From positions 16,108,201 to 16,172,200 of the forward strand of contig CM037469.1 in the NCBI GenBank assembly GCA_021014325.1: a stretch of 64,000 bases of DNA, read 5' to 3'. Origin of the DNA: Plazaster borealis. Its lineage: Eukaryota; Echinodermata; Asteroidea; Forcipulatida; Labidiasteridae. Position 1 is the stretch's first letter, and every line of letters starts with the position of its first letter. The notes under the pieces are model-generated. The model ran no database searches. It saw only the letters and a program-made list of their open reading frames with translations, and was not told the origin of the DNA. Positions 11,579 to 24,400 of the stretch are shown here, piece by piece. The translations under genes were made by a program, and so were the position numbers.

Positions 11579-13224
11579 GCTGGAAAGTAGATGAAAACAT
11601 TAACCACTAAATACGTAGTTTGGACCATTTTGAAGAACAGAACATTACTGATGTGAACAGAAAATTTGTTACAGAAAATTGTAAAAAGTGTTATAACACA
11701 AAGTACATAGTACGTAATCTGACACACAAAGACAAAAATACCTATGGCAATATGTTCTTGCTATCATCACAGCGCTTGTTGCACAACTGAATAAGTATGT
11801 TGAAAGTACATGTCCATGCCCACGCCCAAGCCAGAGAGGCAAGCACACCTCGAGAATAAAATTTGTAAGTGCTCCGTTATTTTGATTTATTATGTATTTC
11901 AGCTGCATACATTATCCGCACACAAGGGGGAGGGTTATTTTCTTCTATGGAGTAATTGCTCAATAGAACAGAGAAAAATATCAAGGCCACAGGTCTGTGC
12001 CTGGGGGTTCTTAATTAGTGGAGAGTAGAAATGATGAGATGAAAGTATAAAGTTTAGACTAGAGAGCTTGGAAAGTGCCAATTTAATATGACCTTCTGTT
12101 TTGACCTGCAGTAGTAGAGCAGATATGATAACTATGCAGCGCGCTGCAGCGTTCTCCCTCAGTGGTCTGGTGGCCAACTAAAGACCGGTCAAAGTTTTCT
12201 CCAACTTGTCCAGCTGGCTACTTCAGTGTTGAAAAGTATCGTGTAGTGAAAAAAAGCTGAAGGACTAGAGCAAAAAGACAAGCTAACTGGTCACTGAAAA
12301 CGATAAAGGCAAACCCTGTCAGTCATGCAATCTGCAGCTTCTCAAAAAGAAAAAGAAAAAAAAGTGCCAGACGCAGGAAGACTTTGTACTGTCATGACTG
12401 TGTTTTTCAATGTTCAATGGCAGAGCCAAGAAAACAAAAACAAGGAAATCAGCAGGGGGGGGGGGCGGACACAGAAAAAGAAAAAGGCGCCATCAACGTT
12501 GATACTCGTCTCATTCATGAGCATGCCTTACATGCATGCAGTCATTGATCTCTATTCATGCAGCGCAGCACCCTGGTTTGCATGGGTTGTTGTTCTGCAT
12601 CGCCCCGGCGCCGGCCTCCTACATGTACACGGTTTGTCACCCTGACTGCTCGGTATACCATACCAACACACACAAACTCCGGACCGCCGACTGGTCCACA
12701 CATGAAACCGATAACGGAAGTTACTATTTAATTCGAACGTTACATTTTGAAAAACGTAAAAATCAATTGGGTAGAATGGGTGGATTTTTTTTTTAAATTT
12801 CACATCGTTAGAAAACTATTTAAACAAGAACTTGAAAAATCTCAGGGGGTAGAATGGTTCAATTTTTCACTTTTGTCGCGTTTTGTGACACAGTTCTAGG
12901 GGTGTCAAAATTTTCGTTCAAAGCAATATTATTGATTAACGGTATGGTGCTGTTGCCTGGCCATGCGCCTGATGTTGGAGTGACGAATGCATTTTCAAAA
13001 TAGTCTTGTCTAGATATTTGTCAAATATTTGCAAATATTCCACTCCAAAAACCTGACAAATAAACTATATATAATTGGTAAAATACTGCCTTACTTTTAT
13101 CTAATTTAATCCATTCGCGTTAGTGTAAAAATTAAACACCCCTATTTTTTAATAGTATACGTTCACACAGCATCGGGGAAAGAATTGCGCAATATCGTGT
13201 CCGCCCCCCCCCCCCTGGAAATCG
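11579..13224. other. No recognisable gene; homopolymer runs
   Basis: G-run near 12456-12465 and a C-run near 13204-13216 are the main features. The short ORFs around 12325-12800 have biased, low-complexity composition and no family resemblance. Confidence 0.4.
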
Positions 13225-13404
13225 GGGTCCAATTTCATAAAATACTGCTTAGAAAATTTGTTCACTAAGCAAAAAATGAGTTGGGTACCAGTTGCAATAA
13301 TGTGAACGATGGCATTTTGACTGGTAACCTGGTTCTGCTAAGTAGGATTTTTCTGTGCTTAGCAAGTTTTTATGCTTACGTACATGCTTTATGAAATTGG
13401 GCCT
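13225..13404. mobile_element. Foldback element, CCAATTTCATAGAGCTG family, diverged
   Basis: GGTCCAATTTCATAAAATAC at the left and TTTATGAAATTGGGCC at the right; CTTAGAAAATTTG and GACTGGTAACC blocks match 44575-44700. Confidence 0.65.
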
Positions 13405-15190
13405 TGCTGATCAGCTGATAAGTTGCACTCCTGCCCTGCAATGGGCAGAACAGATTTGAGAACATTTTTGTCTTTTTTAATTGTCCGAGTGTTCTTCATA
13501 AAAGCAGGGCTCCAATTTTACAGTGGACTGCAGGCCCGAGGCCAGTGATTTTAGCATCGGGCCAGTAAACTAAGGACCAAACAAGTCCGGCTGTCTTATA
13601 CATGTAGTTTCTGTCTACATTTTGTGTACCTTTAAGTCATTTAATCTCAATTCAAGGCATTTCATTTTGACATGGGACCTTCCTACACACCAGACCGAAT
13701 CCAGAATCCTTCCTAATTTATAGCCAGACATCCAGAAGAGAGCCTTGTTCAGTTGTTGGTGTCTGTCTTTTGGACACCTTGTCTCTAAAATTTTAAACAT
13801 CCTTCTTCAGGCCCATGAGAACACATTTTGCAAGGGGGTGCTGGTTTTTTCAAAGACAATTGGCGAGCGCGAAGTGCAAGGCATTTACAGCATGGGGCCC
13901 ACTTAAGAGCCCCGGAAGCTTTTGTGTGGGTCCTAGATGCTCTGTCGTGCAATCAGAGCCCCTATAATTTTTTATTTTTCATTTTAAATATGAAATGCTA
14001 CACGTTAAACTTTTCAAAGTTTTCCGTTCATGTAAGGGTGAATTTATGAAATATGTTTACTAAAAGTAGGGGGTGCTTTGGTATATTCCAGCACCCCCAT
14101 CCACAAAGTTGGGGGCGCTGCAGCACCCACAGCACCCCCCACTCTCGTGGGCCTGTCCTTCTTAAGCAATAGGCCTACATGTATGTTATTAATTTACAAA
14201 GTTTTTACAGAAAGGGCTGTTTAAAAAAATCATAGGACAAAACTTCATAGAAAATCTTGCCAGGATTTTTAGTTCACCAGAGGAATTGTGTGATTTTTTT
14301 TTGATTTTTTTAATTTATTTTTTATTTTGCTGTGCACATGATGTAGTACAGACTGTCAATAATGACACTTTTTTTAAATAGGCAATTTGGACAGCCTACA
14401 ATGTGTACTTGAAATTTCTGCAAATCTGGACACCATAATTTAGTAATCCATATCAGAGCTACCTCTACCGTTTACATCAACTCTCTAGAAAAAGGCAAAA
14501 TTCTGCAACTTTGTGTAACAAAAGTATACAAAAACAGTGGAAGGTCTACAACACACAAAGGACAAAGTGATAAAATTAACTTGTCTTTGATGTTTATTCC
14601 AAGATTTAGTTTCAATTTTGTGAATAGATTTACCTCAACCATGACTACGGTGCTCATTAACTCTTGATCACGTACTAATTGATCATTGAGCTAAAAGCCC
14701 TGTAGTCTTGAGATTTCCCCATCCCCCCTAAATTTGAGCCCTGCTACTGGCCCCAGTCCTTCTGAATCCTTCACTTTGGAAAATGGATTAGAAGGAATTG
14801 GGGCTGCAAGGGTTTTTTAATCAGTCGTCACTAGCCAGAGACGTGAGAACATCAAGTGTTAACATCGCCCCTGGTGATTTGTGCCTTCACGTTCACCACT
14901 AGTTATGATGTAGCTCTCAATGTAAGTTTTAATGCACTGTATCATGTGTGAGGCACAGCCTAAGTGAAATTTCTGTGAGATTTACAACATGATCAACCCA
15001 CTTTAACCATTGTGGACGCCAAGACGTCCACTTTGTCTAAAGTGCGCTCGTGTGAATTAAGCCGACCGTAATAACAACTGACAGAGTGGGTTAGAAACTT
15101 CAGTTCGCTACTAAGCCGAGTGATCTAGATAAATAAATTATTAGGCAGGTAATATCTTTGTGCAAAACTGTCTAATGGAACATGTAGCTG
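13405..15190. other. Repeat fragments, otherwise unassigned
   Basis: 13505-13605 carries reverse end fragments of the long dispersed repeat (ATTTTACAGTGGACTGCAGG). A GGGGGTGCT / AGCACCCCC inverted pair brackets about 13836-14100. Nothing coding recognised. Confidence 0.4.
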
Positions 15191-15199
15191 TCGAGACAC

Positions 15200-16075
15200 A
15201 AGGGCTTGAATTTGAGAAGAAAATCTACAAGACTGCAGTTACTTAGCTAATATTTTTTACTGGACCAGAATTTTTTCACAACAGACATGACAGAGTGACT
15301 GTGAAAGTCTCGCGCATAATATATCAGAAAAGAGAAAAAGTCAAACGAAGACTACCTTTTACTACGAAGTCAATTCTTCTTTTTAAATTCTATTTATAGA
15401 AAATAAAAATACCCGTAGCAAGTTATAAATAAATTTTCAATGTTTGTATTTATAACACAACTAATTTGTTCAAATTAACATTGAAACACAATAAAAACTT
15501 GGGACAAGTTCATTGTTGGTGTTAGAAACCCCATTTGCCAATTACGCCCTAATGTGTGCCTCTAATGTAGCTTTTTAAATGACAAAACGACTGTCAGTTG
15601 GGCAGAGGTCAAGTCTTATTCTCAGGTTTTCTTGAATTGATTTTACTTTCATATTGTTAATCACTTAGTATTACATTCCCAACAACAAATATTATTTTCA
15701 TAGCCATAAACTAAAATAATAGACAAAACAAAAACCCGCCCACGTAAAACTCCAGAATGGTTGGGACCACAATGGTCCCGGAAGTTCAAATATATGCGCG
15801 AGGCCTGCGCAGTCTATTGACCAGATTAAAAATACTGTTTTATTTGAACAAACACTAAGAGTTTATCTCATCACTATTGATACTCAACAGTATTGAACAA
15901 CATCAGACTTAGCTAACATTCTACCTTTTTTTTCAAATAAGTTATGTAATACTAGCACAGTGTACAGTATTTTATAAAACACAAGACTGCCAGAATAGTC
16001 TGGTCATAGATTTACTGTCTAAATGCTAAAATCACTGCCCTGCCTGCCTATGGCCCTCTGTAAATTTCAAGCTCT
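15200..16075 (+). repeat. Long dispersed repeat, diverged copy
   Basis: GGGCTTGAATTTGAGAAG at the left, ATACTCAACAGTATTGAA and ATCAGACT inside, and TAAATTTCAAGCTCTGG at the right. Contains an insertion of unknown type around 15300-15830. Confidence 0.45.
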
Positions 16076-16624
16076 GGACACGAGCCAAATTCTGCATACT
16101 AGGCATATTGGTCAAAAAAAGTATTTAAAAAAAAAAAAACAGTGGCTGACATTTTAGAACAAAGTGATAAAATTTGTCAGTAAAGATGATTAATAACAGA
16201 TTGAATTTCACTTTTGAGCATCAATTGCATAGCTATAGCACTTTATCAAACCCGAGGGCGTCTCAAAGTGCTCATTATTTTTTCAAAAAGGTACATGCAG
16301 AGCTATGGTCGAAAAATAGGACCCATTCATTGCACATAGCACCCTGTAATTGATCATATTTTTGACCGCATGAGGGCGCTTTCTTCGAGAATGTCTTGCA
16401 TCAAAATTACAGTTTCATCTTATTTTAATTGCCTGTATGTAGTTTTCTTGCATTTATGACAAAATACATAAATATAATAATTACAAAAAAAACCAAAAAA
16501 TGTTTGTTTACTTGTTTTTCATTACGCAAAAATTGGTCCACATGCGCCCTCACGCGGTCAAAAATACGGGGAATTTACAAGGTGCTGCATAGGGGAATCT
16601 TCAGCCAACCATACCAGAAAACAG

Positions 16625-16850
16625 TAACACCGAGGGCAAACCCCTTAATGACAAGTGTACTGGGTTCTTTTACTTGCATTGACACAACACAAGGGGACGA
16701 GACCTCCACTGTAAATAAACAAAACGGCTTTACTTTCAAAGGACACAAGCGGCAAGACCAGGACTCGAACCCACACTCTGCCTACGAAACACCAAAGCTT
16801 TAGTCTGGTGCGCCTGACCGCTTGGCCATGACATGCCACATTGCGCTTGA
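16625..16850 (-). repeat. tRNA-derived SINE, family B copy
   Basis: On the minus strand: GCGGTCAGGCGCACCAGACT, GTGTGGGTTCGAGTCCTGGT, CTTGTGTCCTTTGAAAGT and CAAGTAAAAGAACCCAGTAC. Same order as 44085-44340. Confidence 0.65.
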
Positions 16851-17081
16851 CAAGATAATTGCACATTTGCCATATCATTGTAAATCCCTGCATGAAATAC
16901 ATACAAAGCTTGGACCTGTGTACACTTTGCACTTGTCAAACTTTGAACGTTGTTACTGCACAATCATTACACACGGTGAACGTTTAAATTAATTACTTTG
17001 TGTACAGGGCTTAAAAAATTGCCAATTGGTCCTCTGGCCAGAGTCCAGTATTCTTAGCATTAGGGCCAGTAACCCTGGTCC

Positions 17082-17432
17082 CTTAAAGGGTGTGTACAAC
17101 ATTGGTAAGAATGAAAATATAAATGCTCACAGATTTGCACATAACTCACATGGTACAAAGATGGTCATGGTAGAAAACTTCCCGTGAAATTGTTTTGCTT
17201 GAAATGCCCCATTTTTTACGAAATGAGTAAAATAAAAGTATTTATCCTGCAGGATAAATTCCGATGTTTGAAAAAAGTTAAAACACAAGGTTTTTTTTCA
17301 CTGTTTTCTCATGACTCCGAAGACCGATTTAGCTTAAACTTTCACAGGTTTGTTACTTCATGTATATGTTGGGCCACATCGAGTTTGGATACAAGTTTTT
17401 GGCAATTACCAATGTTGTACACACCCTTTAAC
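17082..17432. mobile_element. Foldback element, TTAAAGGGTGTGTACAAC subfamily
   Basis: Begins CTTAAAGGGTGTGTACAACA and ends TGTTGTACACACCCTTTAA. Nearly the same as 35727-36078. Confidence 0.8.
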
Positions 17433-20400
17433 TAAATATGTCAGCCACAGTCTTGTGTTTTGCATTGTACACGAGTAGCCTACTAATAGACAACAAGAGC
17501 TTTTCAATTCCAAACCACCCTTCTTAATGTGAAACCAGTATCATAAGAGAAAGCAGTGTTTTTGTTTAAATACTTCTGGTTCAGTGAAAGTTTTGAGTTT
17601 TTGCAAGACCTGTGATCTACTGAGAGAGTTTCTTGAAATTTAAGACCGGTTTAGTATGTATATTAAGCAATACTTTTGTTTTATAAGTTTAAACAGCTCT
17701 GGGCTGAGCTTTGTTGGGTCCATTGGACATTTACATGCTACTAGTCGGTTGATTTTCCACTATAAGTTGAGTTGCAACACTTGTCATAGAACTCTTGTGG
17801 GTTCAGAGTCCATGCTTTTAAAAACTTTTTAACTACCTCCTCATTCCAATGCATCCATTGAGGCAAGTTTACTCATGCAGCAGATTCACCAAGAGAATGC
17901 TGGCATTGTACTCTAACCAGTTAAGATCTACATAGGAGAATGGACCCCAGATGTCTTTGCGGTAGAGTGAGTATGTGAGTTAAGATAAATCAGAACTGGA
18001 GTGGGCAGGCTGTGATGTAATTGCACCCTGGTCCAACATGCGCACTACCATTGTGGAAGATTGTTTACATTCTAAACTATTTTGATTCTCTGTCATTACT
18101 TCTCAACTCCTTTAACACAATTTGACATCTAAGAGCACCTTGTTGATTGTGCCAGAGAGCTGAACCAGTTCTTGGTGAAGGGTCTGTGTGTGTTTTCTTG
18201 GCTACTGATGTGCAGTATAAATTGTAAGGAGAGTTTACTACTCGGGTAAAGGCTAGGCATGAATTTTTTCCATGGTCATGATGGTAGAGGAACTACATGG
18301 TAGAGGGCAGCTTCAACTTTATCATGGTGTGGCCATCTTGATTTTCTCCAATCTGAACCAATGTAACCAAACTGAGGCTGGAAGAAAAAATAGTCTGGTT
18401 CCTTTTTCAATTAGCATTCATTGCTGCTATTGGATAAAGGGAACCTGACCAAGATGGTAGCACTACATATACATTAGCAGCATGATCTACCTAGATGTTA
18501 TACATGTAGGACAGACTAGGAGGGAAATGTAAAACTCTGCTGGGAAATTTCAAGGGGCATCAAGGCAAACACTATCCAGCAGGGGCAGTGGAAGATCCAT
18601 GCTTGCTTCTTAAATGGCGTACTATGATCCCCATCGCCTCCCTCATCAACAAAACTAGGGTAATTTAAGGGAGTCAGGGGGCCCAAGGGGGGCGTGTCAT
18701 TTTTTTTCTAAACAATTAGGCCTACATAAAACTGTCTGTTTGCATTTTTCTTTTAAAAGCAAGCCCTTTCTTCAGCACTCTTGTTTCACCAATTATCACA
18801 ATGTTTTATACGAAAATCTGACCTGAATGTAAAAAAAAATACATTGACAAATAATAACATTGTCATATAGAAAAAGAGTTATCAAAATTATCATTGACAT
18901 TATACATTAAATATCTAAAAAAAATGTTACATTATTTTATTCTGGTGATTTTTAATCTCGAAAGTCTGTATTCAAATGGGGGGGGGGAGCCGCGAGCCAG
19001 CCGCATGGACATCAAAGGGGGGGAGAGGGGGCGCCACATTTCCTTGTTACGCCCCCCCCCCAACAACTTAGGGCTAGCTTGGCACTGGCAGTAAAGGGCC
19101 ATTAAAAAGGACCGGCATCAGGTTAATTAATCAGTAACACCCGGACTAAAACAATGAAGCTAACCCGAGTGAACTGAAAGTACAGGGCTACAACAAGTGA
19201 TCCAGTCCGGGGGGGGGGGGGGGGGGCTGAATATCTCCTTATTTAGCTAGGACATGACAGTAAAGTCAGAGTACTAGAGAGACTTTTTCCAAATCAAATC
19301 TTCTAAAAAATAATTAGGGTCCCTTAAATAAAAATGGCCAAGTATGACACATGACCATGACAGATATTTTATGCAAACAGTCAGATCGTAGAGGAAAACA
19401 ATAAGAACATTGGTCATTCACTCGTGTCATTTATGCCGAGGTCAACCAACATGACCGACTCACAACATTATTGTCACAACATTATTGCTTGGCACTAGAG
19501 GAAGAGCCGGTTAGCCACACCGTACTTTTCCTTCCTCCATGGAGGTACTGTACTACACAGTACAACCACACATCACAGGGGATGAAAACTAGAAAGAATA
19601 CATAGAGACTCATGCCGACATCTCAATAATACCATAATTCTTACCTTTGCTCTGTTATGACATGGAGACTAGATACAGAACGTCATATGGCAAGGGGAAT
19701 GCAGACTTCACAACCTGGATTTTACAGATCCTCGCGATCTCCACACACCGTGAGAGTCTGACGACCAATAACAAAATAATTAATCCAAAAAGACATGAAA
19801 GAAAGCCGGGTGTGCAGGTTGTGTGCGCTTGCTTATGATGGGGCGCCGAATAGGCAAACAGTTACTTTTCATGCTTTATCGACAGGGCGGAGGAGATCAA
19901 GATCGCCAACAGAGGGCGCACTTGCAAATGCCAACGATTTCCTCTTGCAGTTTTTCCTCCTTATCATTTCGGACCGGGTCCTCATAATAATTTAAGGCCA
20001 GGCAACAAATACTATTTTGTTGACCCAAAATTTTGCAAGTGTTAAAAACTGGAATTAAATTAACTTTACACCTTGCCTTTTGAATGAAAAGTTTATTTCT
20101 AATTAACTTTTTGTATAATGCAGCAGATGTTCCCCGCAAGTTGAAAAAGAAGAAATAAACAAAGACAAAACACAAATACTTCAACATAATAGTCATAATA
20201 TCAGTACATTTTAGAACTTTGGGCCAGCATTTTTTGTTTTGTGTTTGTACCTTTTTAATCTTTGTTTACAACTGGTCTAATATATTGTCTATAGTGTACT
20301 TTTGTAATAATTATAACCTTTTTATTATTGTAAAGTGCATCGAGGGATATGTGATTAAGAATGCGCTATAAAAATGCTGTTTTATTATTATAATTATTAC

Positions 20401-20990
20401 CGGTATTAACAATAAGTGGACATAAAAATGTCTATTGATTTACAACAGGGGGTAAGAAACAAGTTAAACAAAATGTAACTACTGAATTAATTCAATCATT
20501 TCAAATAAATTTAAACTGGTTTATTCACAGTCAAGAAACACTTTAGCATCTCAAACAAAGGATATTAGTAGTTTCAATAAAGTATATAATCTAACGTAAG
20601 GTACGCTGTGGCATCAAGGAAACAAACATTTTAACTGAAATTTGTATCAAATTATACATCAATTTTTCTTTTGCCAAAATCACTTAAACAATTATGATTC
20701 GTTATCACAGCAGAATTTTTAAAACCATAACTTTGCCTGATTGTCCATTCAAACTTTTGAACTTTTCTTTTCATATTTTGGCGAAGATTTAACAAATTTT
20801 ATCCACTTATCAAAGCGTCTATGCATGACTGCAGTGATTCTACTTCCAACCACTTGGAATCACCGGCTCGCACCATGAAGGTAACATTATATAAAAAACT
20901 CTCGTCAAAATATAAAAAAATTGCAAATATTATTTATTATGTATTCTTTATGCTAATTACTGTCATAAGAGGTATTACCTTTGGTTGGAA
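17433..20990. other. No recognisable gene; poly(G) tracts
   Basis: G9 at 18979-18987, G-rich 19017-19031, and an uninterrupted G18 at 19209-19226. 20335-20400 (GTGCATCGAGGGATATGTGA, ATGCGCTATAAAAATGCTGT, then TTATTATTA) is a SINE-like tail. No coding sequence recognised. Confidence 0.4.
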
Positions 20991-21004
20991 GCTCAACCCA
21001 GTAA

Positions 21005-21165
21005 CAGGCCTGGAATTGCATGGAGGCCAACGGAGGCCATGGCCTCTGTTGCCCCTGGTCTTGGCCTTGGTGCCCCTTCAGAAAACTTCCCATAGACTTT
21101 AAGATTTTCCAATGGAAGTGCCCTTTGCAAAATGAAAATGGCCTTGCCCTCTCAAAGATAAAACT
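21005..21165 (+). repeat. Dispersed repeat, GGCCTGGAATTGCATGGAGG copy
   Basis: Same order of blocks as 53888-54050 (TTGGTGCCCCTTCA, CCCATAGACTTT, GGAAGTGCCCTTTGCAAAAT). Ends just downstream of the MPDU1 stop. Confidence 0.6.
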
Positions 21166-21194
21166 GCAAGCTTGAATTATAAAACAGAATAAAT

Positions 21195-21440
21195 CTATTC
21201 TTTCTTCTTCCCTTGGCGCCGGACAAATTCTTCCGTCCGTTTCCAGTACCAGAGCACCTGGAAAGCGACAAGACCGTTCCCTGCCGTGGCAGCGACGTAA
21301 CTCAACATCATCATGGTGTCCCCAGTCTCTTGTACAGTGGTAAATATCCTCGCAATACTACCCAGGAACAAAAGGAAGACAGTGACCGCTGATAGTTGAC
21401 CAGTGTGGCCGTTGTTGAAGTTTGTCGTGGCTTGCATCAA
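21195..21440 (-). CDS. MPDU1: MPDU1 exon 5 (last)
   Basis: The exon starts after CTGTACTAG with [19 protein letters not shown] and ends at TAG (21195-21197). It carries the most conserved MPDU1 motifs ([20 protein letters not shown]), two membrane segments and a basic tail RRQGKKKE. No strong poly(A) signal was found close to the stop. Confidence 0.95.
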   Translation of the reverse strand: MMQATTNFNNGHTGQLSAVTVFLLFLGSIARIFTTVQETGDTMMMLSYVAATAGNGLVAFQVLWYWKRTEEFVRRQGKKKE

Positions 21441-24400
21441 CTAGTACAGGGAAACAAACAGGAAGTGTCATTTAAAAGCCATGTTCACATTTGGTGAAAA
21501 GTATAAACACTGATTCAATACTCCTAAAGGAAGACAATGAGTTCCAGTCACCAATCTTCTAAACTTATGTATTCTATTCAGGGTTTGCCCTTAACTTCGT
21601 CAGTGACTAGCCAGCAGGACCAGTTAGCTTTTCAGTTCACTAGTCCGTTACCTTTTTCACTAGTCCATATTTCATATTGAACAGGGATGCTTTTCAATAT
21701 TGATCTAGCCAGCCAGACCACTTATTTTTTGACTGGTCCTCGGGTGTTTTAACTGGCATTTGGCCAGCGGACCACTGTTAAGGGAGAACGCTGCTAAAGT
21801 TGGGAAAACTCTTTGAAGGCCCTCGGGTAGTCTTGGCCCAAGACGTCAGTGATTGATAGCGGATAGTGTACTGCGCTCGGTTACAACTCGTTATAGCGCG
21901 CCCTCTTGTGGCTTGAATTACCCACCTTGACTGGCTCTCAGCAAGTTGGGTAAATCCTGCCGTAAGAGGGCGCGCTATAATGATTTACAACAAGCGCAGT
22001 ACACTATCCGCTATCGATCACTGACGTCTTGGGCCAAGACTAGCCCTCTGGTGAAGCAAAGCCTGCTAGGCATTCAGAATGGCTCAGTGGTTTCTTCTCT
22101 GCCTGCCTTTCACCTCTGTGGACCCCAGTTTGATTCCCGGACCGGAGCCCTGCATGTGGATTAGGTTTTCAGTCCCTACCTCACTGACTCGATTTTACCT
22201 TATTTGGGGTTTTCCTCCAACATCTAAATTTAAAACTGACATTTCTTCATCATCTTCTCTACACAGGTATCGTCAGGCCTACGGGTTAGAGTGCTACTTG
22301 CTATTGAGGGTTTCCCTCCATCTAAAACTGAAATGTCTTCATCGTCTTCTTCAAAAAGAAAGAAGGCGTGATGTTCCCATTAGGATGCTTTGCCGATAAT
22401 ATAATTCAGATTCAGTTTATCTTGCCATGAGTCAACGATGGCTCCCCATACCTACCTTACTGAGAATTGTAGATGCTATGTTGGTACCCTGCAACATGGC
22501 CAGTATGTTGATGGGAACCAACCCTGATAGTAGAGCCCACATGACTGCGACATAACCTACGACATACAAGATCGTCTGAAGCATTTCTTCCTTAAAGTAG
22601 AAGCAGAGAGCGGCGATGCATGACGTCTGAATGGCAAGAAACAAGGCCTCGCCCCACGCTCTGTTTAGAAAAGCAAATTGACATTAGATAGAGGAGCTTG
22701 ATTGTTATGAGCAAGAGATAGCACGTTTACTTTCTCTCTATTTTTTAGGAGAGCCATGCTCTGAATACTGTTTACCTTGGAGGGATAATGTCCTGGAGGA
22801 ATAATGTCCTAGAGCTCTCTGTAAGTATTGTTTTGTGTTTAAATCATCTTTTTATCAGAGAAATATTGTAATTTTTAGGGCTAGTTGAATCGGATATTGT
22901 AAACTTGTATGTAGCCAGCCTCGTGTTGACCTTTTGCATTTCACAGTACAAGTGACTGTGTTGTGCTAATTGTATTGTGTGATGGACTGGAGAATTAAAA
23001 TCAATTCAAGTGCAGGAGATTATTTTATATTTTAGACGTCATCATATGGATTTTGCTGTAGTATTTTAGTGAATGCTCGTTTTTTTTAATTAGAGAGCCC
23101 GCCTCCTTCCTGTGCCTCTACAGTTATAGGTTAGCCTTGGGTACCATCTATTAGAAGAGAAACCACAGAGTAGGAAAACTGAGAGTGCATATTTATGCAA
23201 GGTTGGTTCACACAAAGCGAATTGTAATTTAAAAAAAAGTTAGTTCTTCAACATTTTACAGTTCTTTTGTGATGGTGTTTTTGTGGTTTTGAACCCAATA
23301 CAAGGATGTACTTGTGTTTGTGAAGATTTGAACCTAGGATCACTACTGAATGTTCTTAGCATTTGTGGAGTCCTCAGCCAATAACAGATGGGATGGGGGT
23401 TGCTTTGGCAGGGCTTGAATTTGAGGGGAAAAATCCATAAGACTGCTGCCTGGGTTTGTAGCTCAAAGGTGTACTGGATCAAAATTGTTTGTCCAAGACC
23501 AGAATCAAAATGAGTACGATTAGTTGAACATGCGTTTAACTGTCTTTATTTGAACTTTTTTTTACATTAATACTTCATTACTCAACAGAATTAAAAGGTA
23601 TATCAGACTCAAAGTCAACATTTGAACATAATTATTTTGTTACTTAAGTAGGATTTGGAACTTTGCATGGTGGAAATACGATATGGAAAGGTTTGCGGAA
23701 ACACCATGTAATATCTCTCTATAAATGAGTTGGGGGTGGTTCTGAAAAGAACCGTTGGTTTCAACTCGACGTTTCGATCAGTATTCTCTGATCGTCTTCT
23801 GGAGAAAGCGTCTTCTGGAGACAGCTTTCTCCAGAAGACGATCAGAGCATACTGATCGAAACGTCGAGTTGAAACCAACGGTTCTTTTCAGAACCACCCC
23901 AACTCATTTATAGAGAGATATTACATGGTGTTTCCGCAAACCTTTCCATATTTTGTTACTATTCAAGATATTACACAGTGGGGTATTCTCACTCAATTGA
24001 ACAACACAAGATCGCCAGTTGTGAGTTTACTGGCCCAACACTATTAATCACTGGCTTCAGGCCTGCAGTCCAGTGTAAAATTCAAGTCCTGGTGCGGGTA
24101 ACTTACGAGAAGGGGAAGGAGTTAGCTACTGCATAGGCCCAGGTGAACGAGATTGCCATCAGTTCAAAGGTCACAGCTGTCACATTGATGCCAGCACCAC
24201 TCTTAGACATCAGTATCTTGATGATCTGTGGCAGTTTCACTGTAAGTATGCAAGGTATTACACTTTAGTAATTTATTCTAATCAGGCCTGTGAGTGGACC
24301 CTTAAAAAAAGAGCTGAAACACTACATGATGTAAGAATGATCGTGGAACGTCAAATGAGCGCGCGTCACGCATTTACGTTGGTCAAATTGGGGCACCCCA

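Noticed and set aside
16429..16803. 124-codon plus-strand open frame
   Set aside because: Its second half is the reverse of a family B SINE (DQDSNPHSAYE is the read-through of the tRNA-like box B); not a gene.
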